DNA of 17,857 bases, taken from positions 1 through 17,857 of the forward strand of contig CAJKNM010000027.1 of NCBI GenBank assembly GCA_905201285.1, written 5' to 3'. The translations under genes and the position numbers were made by a program. This document shows positions 16,597 to 17,857 of the stretch, in pieces. The first letter of the stretch is position 1; every line of letters starts with the position of its first letter. The stretch is from an uncultured Eubacteriales bacterium (GTDB taxonomy: Bacteria > Bacillota > Clostridia > Monoglobales > Monoglobaceae). The notes under the pieces are model-generated. The model saw only the letters and a list, made by a program, of their open reading frames with translations, was not told the origin of the DNA and did not search any database.

Positions 16597-16636
16597 TATA
16601 ACACTGATAATAATTAATACGGAGGTGTTATACTAT

Positions 16637-16984
16637 ATGATATTTTCTTTTTTACAGACGGTGATAAGCTCGGTAACGTTGCTGCTGTCATATATATCAG
16701 GAGGCGGCTCATTCCCTAAACCGTTAAGTGCGGAGGAGGAAAGAAAGTATATCGAGTTGTACAGAAATGGTGACAAGCACGCAAAAGAGGTGCTTATAGA
16801 GCACAATTTGAGATTGGTGGCACATATAGCGAAAAAATATACGGGAAGCGTGCGGGACAGTGAGGACATCATCTCAATCGGCACAATAGGATTGATAAAA
16901 GGAATTTCAAGTTTTGACCCATCTAAGGGTACGCGTCTTGCCACATATGTTGCCAGATGTGTTGATAATACAATACTAACATAA
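16637..16984 (+). CDS. sigK: RNA polymerase sporulation sigma-K factor, N-terminal segment (interrupted)
   Basis: SigK directs late mother-cell transcription in sporulation. The 115 codons hold a pro-like hydrophobic N-terminus (FLQTVISSVTLLLSYISGGGSFPKPLS) and region 2 up to TRLATYVARCVDN. Normal SigK continues as ENEILMHLR through regions 2.4-4; here the frame reads N-T-I-L-T and stops. Regions needed for promoter recognition are absent, so this segment cannot work alone. The break is at the motif where skin elements interrupt sigK in B. subtilis (spoIVCB/spoIIIC), so excision may rebuild the gene. The ATG has GGAGGTG (16621-16627) 9 nt upstream; a GTG at 16625 overlaps it and is rejected. 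Permanent truncation or an assembly junction are alternatives. Confidence 0.88.
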   Translation: MIFSFLQTVISSVTLLLSYISGGGSFPKPLSAEEERKYIELYRNGDKHAKEVLIEHNLRLVAHIAKKYTGSVRDSEDIISIGTIGLIKGISSFDPSKGTRLATYVARCVDNTILT

Positions 16985-17013
16985 CGGAAACAAATGATGT
17001 TGAAAATGTACCT

Positions 17014-17634
17014 TTGACGGATAAATGGAGAGTTTTAAGTAAAATCAATGATAATACATATATTTTAGTAAAGTCTAAAAATAATAAAACGATATATGCT
17101 CCGTTGATTATTTATTCTTTTAGGTTTATTAATGGGCATACATACAAAGAATGTGAGCAGTATAATTTTGTTATTAAAGATTTTGATGAACTCACTCAAA
17201 TTGGGGACAAGCTAAGATATATAAGATTAAATAAAGGATTATACCAAGATGAAGTTGCAGAAAAAGTAGGAATTGACAGGTCAACTTATATTAGTTATGA
17301 AAGAGGTGTTAAGATTTATCCGTATGATGTTATGATAAGGTTTTCTAAACTTTATAATATTGATGTAAATGTGTTATTAGATGACTACCATAGATTTATA
17401 TATAATAATCAAGGAAGGAATATAAAGACGATTAGAAATTCTTTAGGTTTAAAACAATATGAGCTTGCAAATGAATTGGGTGTTAGTCTTACTGTAATAA
17501 AAAGAGCAGAACAGGAAGAAACTTTGAAAAAAGTTGAAGAAAATTACAAATTATTGTGGAATATGCGGAAAAAATATGGTAGGATGGGAGAGAAGAGAAA
17601 AGTAGTTTTCAAAATATTACTTAACGTTCAATGA
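17014..17634 (+). CDS. Double Cro/CI-type HTH regulator, start uncertain
   Basis: The 206-residue frame has an N-terminal part of unknown type (WRVLSKINDNTYILVK, about 5-20). Two XRE-family helix-turn-helix domains follow, at about 62-115 (KLRYIRLNKGLYQDEVAEKV) and about 132-165 (IRNSLGLKQYELANELGV). A basic C-terminus ends it. Codons are strongly AT-rich (AGA, ATA, TTA), unlike sigK and the GH106-like gene. The TTG at 17014 has no visible ribosome binding site. The frame is open back to 16969, at the sigK breakpoint, so the true start may be missing or elsewhere. A prophage or element regulator is the most likely role; the target is unknown. Confidence 0.7.
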   Translation: MTDKWRVLSKINDNTYILVKSKNNKTIYAPLIIYSFRFINGHTYKECEQYNFVIKDFDELTQIGDKLRYIRLNKGLYQDEVAEKVGIDRSTYISYERGVKIYPYDVMIRFSKLYNIDVNVLLDDYHRFIYNNQGRNIKTIRNSLGLKQYELANELGVSLTVIKRAEQEETLKKVEENYKLLWNMRKKYGRMGEKRKVVFKILLNVQ

Positions 17635-17681
17635 AAATTCTAAGGTTACAAAGAAAACAAAAGAACAAGAGGAGAAGGAAA

Positions 17682-17857
17682 ATGGAATTTTTACCAAAGC
17701 CGAAAGAGGTAAAACTCCTGACGGGGGAACATGCACTTTGCTATGACGGCAGAATCGTATTGGAGGGCAGACTGCTGGGAAATGGGGATACGTATGCGAA
17801 AGTGCTGCAGAAGGGAATCAAAAAGGAAACCGGAATGCAGTACGATATCGGATACGG
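17682..17857 (+). CDS. N-terminal part of a GH20-like beta-N-acetylhexosaminidase (partial)
   Basis: The first 58 codons read MEFLPKPKEVKLLTG and later YAKVLQKGIKKETG. This matches the small non-catalytic N-terminal domain (GH20b type) in front of GH20 catalytic domains, which remove terminal N-acetylglucosamine or N-acetylgalactosamine. The catalytic domain is outside the window, so identity rests on a short, weakly conserved segment. The ATG has AGGAGAAGG (17670-17678) just upstream in a purine-rich leader. GC and codon choice (CTG, CAG, GGA, ATC) differ sharply from the preceding HTH gene. Confidence 0.55.
   Translation, partial: MEFLPKPKEVKLLTGEHALCYDGRIVLEGRLLGNGDTYAKVLQKGIKKETGMQYDIGY

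Larger units (their letters stand above)
16967..17857. mobile_element. Putative left edge of an element interrupting sigK (skin-like), right end beyond the window
   Basis: SigK homology ends at about 16,967-16,970. Sequence composition then becomes AT-rich, with a phage-type HTH regulator frame starting directly at the edge. No recombinase gene and no second half of sigK lie inside the window, so the element is inferred from the insertion site and composition only. The higher-GC GH20-like start after 17,640 is unusual for such an element. Confidence 0.45.

Overview
The window looks like chromosome of a gut-type Clostridia bacterium (Bacillota). The closest overall style is Oscillospirales/Ruminococcaceae, judged from protein character, AGGAGG-type ribosome binding sites, and a sporulation sigma factor (SigK) gene. 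This is inferred by eye; no database search was run. Most of the window has a moderate, mixed base composition. Three stretches differ: the first ~350 bases are very GC-rich, about 16,970-17,640 is very AT-rich, and the last ~180 bases return to higher GC with different codon use.

Layout. Bases 1-3500 hold the end of carA and a complete carB (carbamoyl phosphate synthetase), closed by a bidirectional hairpin. A small membrane-anchored protein with a BofC-like tail (minus strand) and a class A penicillin-binding protein (plus strand) diverge from about 3961-4120. A strong promoter at about 6530-6556 then drives a two-gene type IIA topoisomerase operon (ParE-like then ParC-like). A long-form ribosome hibernation factor (hpf) with its own consensus-like promoter follows.

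From 11,558 to 16,494 lies a glycan-use region. It has a C-terminal remnant of a GH88 unsaturated uronyl hydrolase (minus) fused head-on at about 12,130 to a C-terminal remnant of an AraC-type regulator (plus). Next come an intact AraC-type regulator (minus) and a divergent, intact GH106-like glycosidase (plus). The simplest reading is that two divergent regulator/enzyme pairs for a rhamnose- and uronate-containing glycan (pectin rhamnogalacturonan-like) once sat side by side. A deletion then removed the 5' halves of the first pair with their shared promoter. The surviving pair has two near-consensus promoters superimposed on the same ~37 bp.

The right end carries the N-terminal part of sigK, preceded by a sigma-E-like promoter with a possible SpoIIID box. 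The SigK reading frame breaks off at the ARC-(I/V)-(E/D)-N motif, where skin elements interrupt sigK in Bacillus subtilis and, as recalled, in Clostridioides difficile. An AT-rich double-HTH regulator frame begins directly at the breakpoint, followed by the start of a GH20-like hexosaminidase gene. This is either the left edge of a sigK-intervening element or an assembly or recombination junction. The other half of sigK and any recombinase gene would lie outside the window. The two candidate systems of note are this sigK interruption and the head-on GH88/AraC fusion. No CRISPR array, tRNA or rRNA was seen, and no gene-free stretch exceeds 300 bases.
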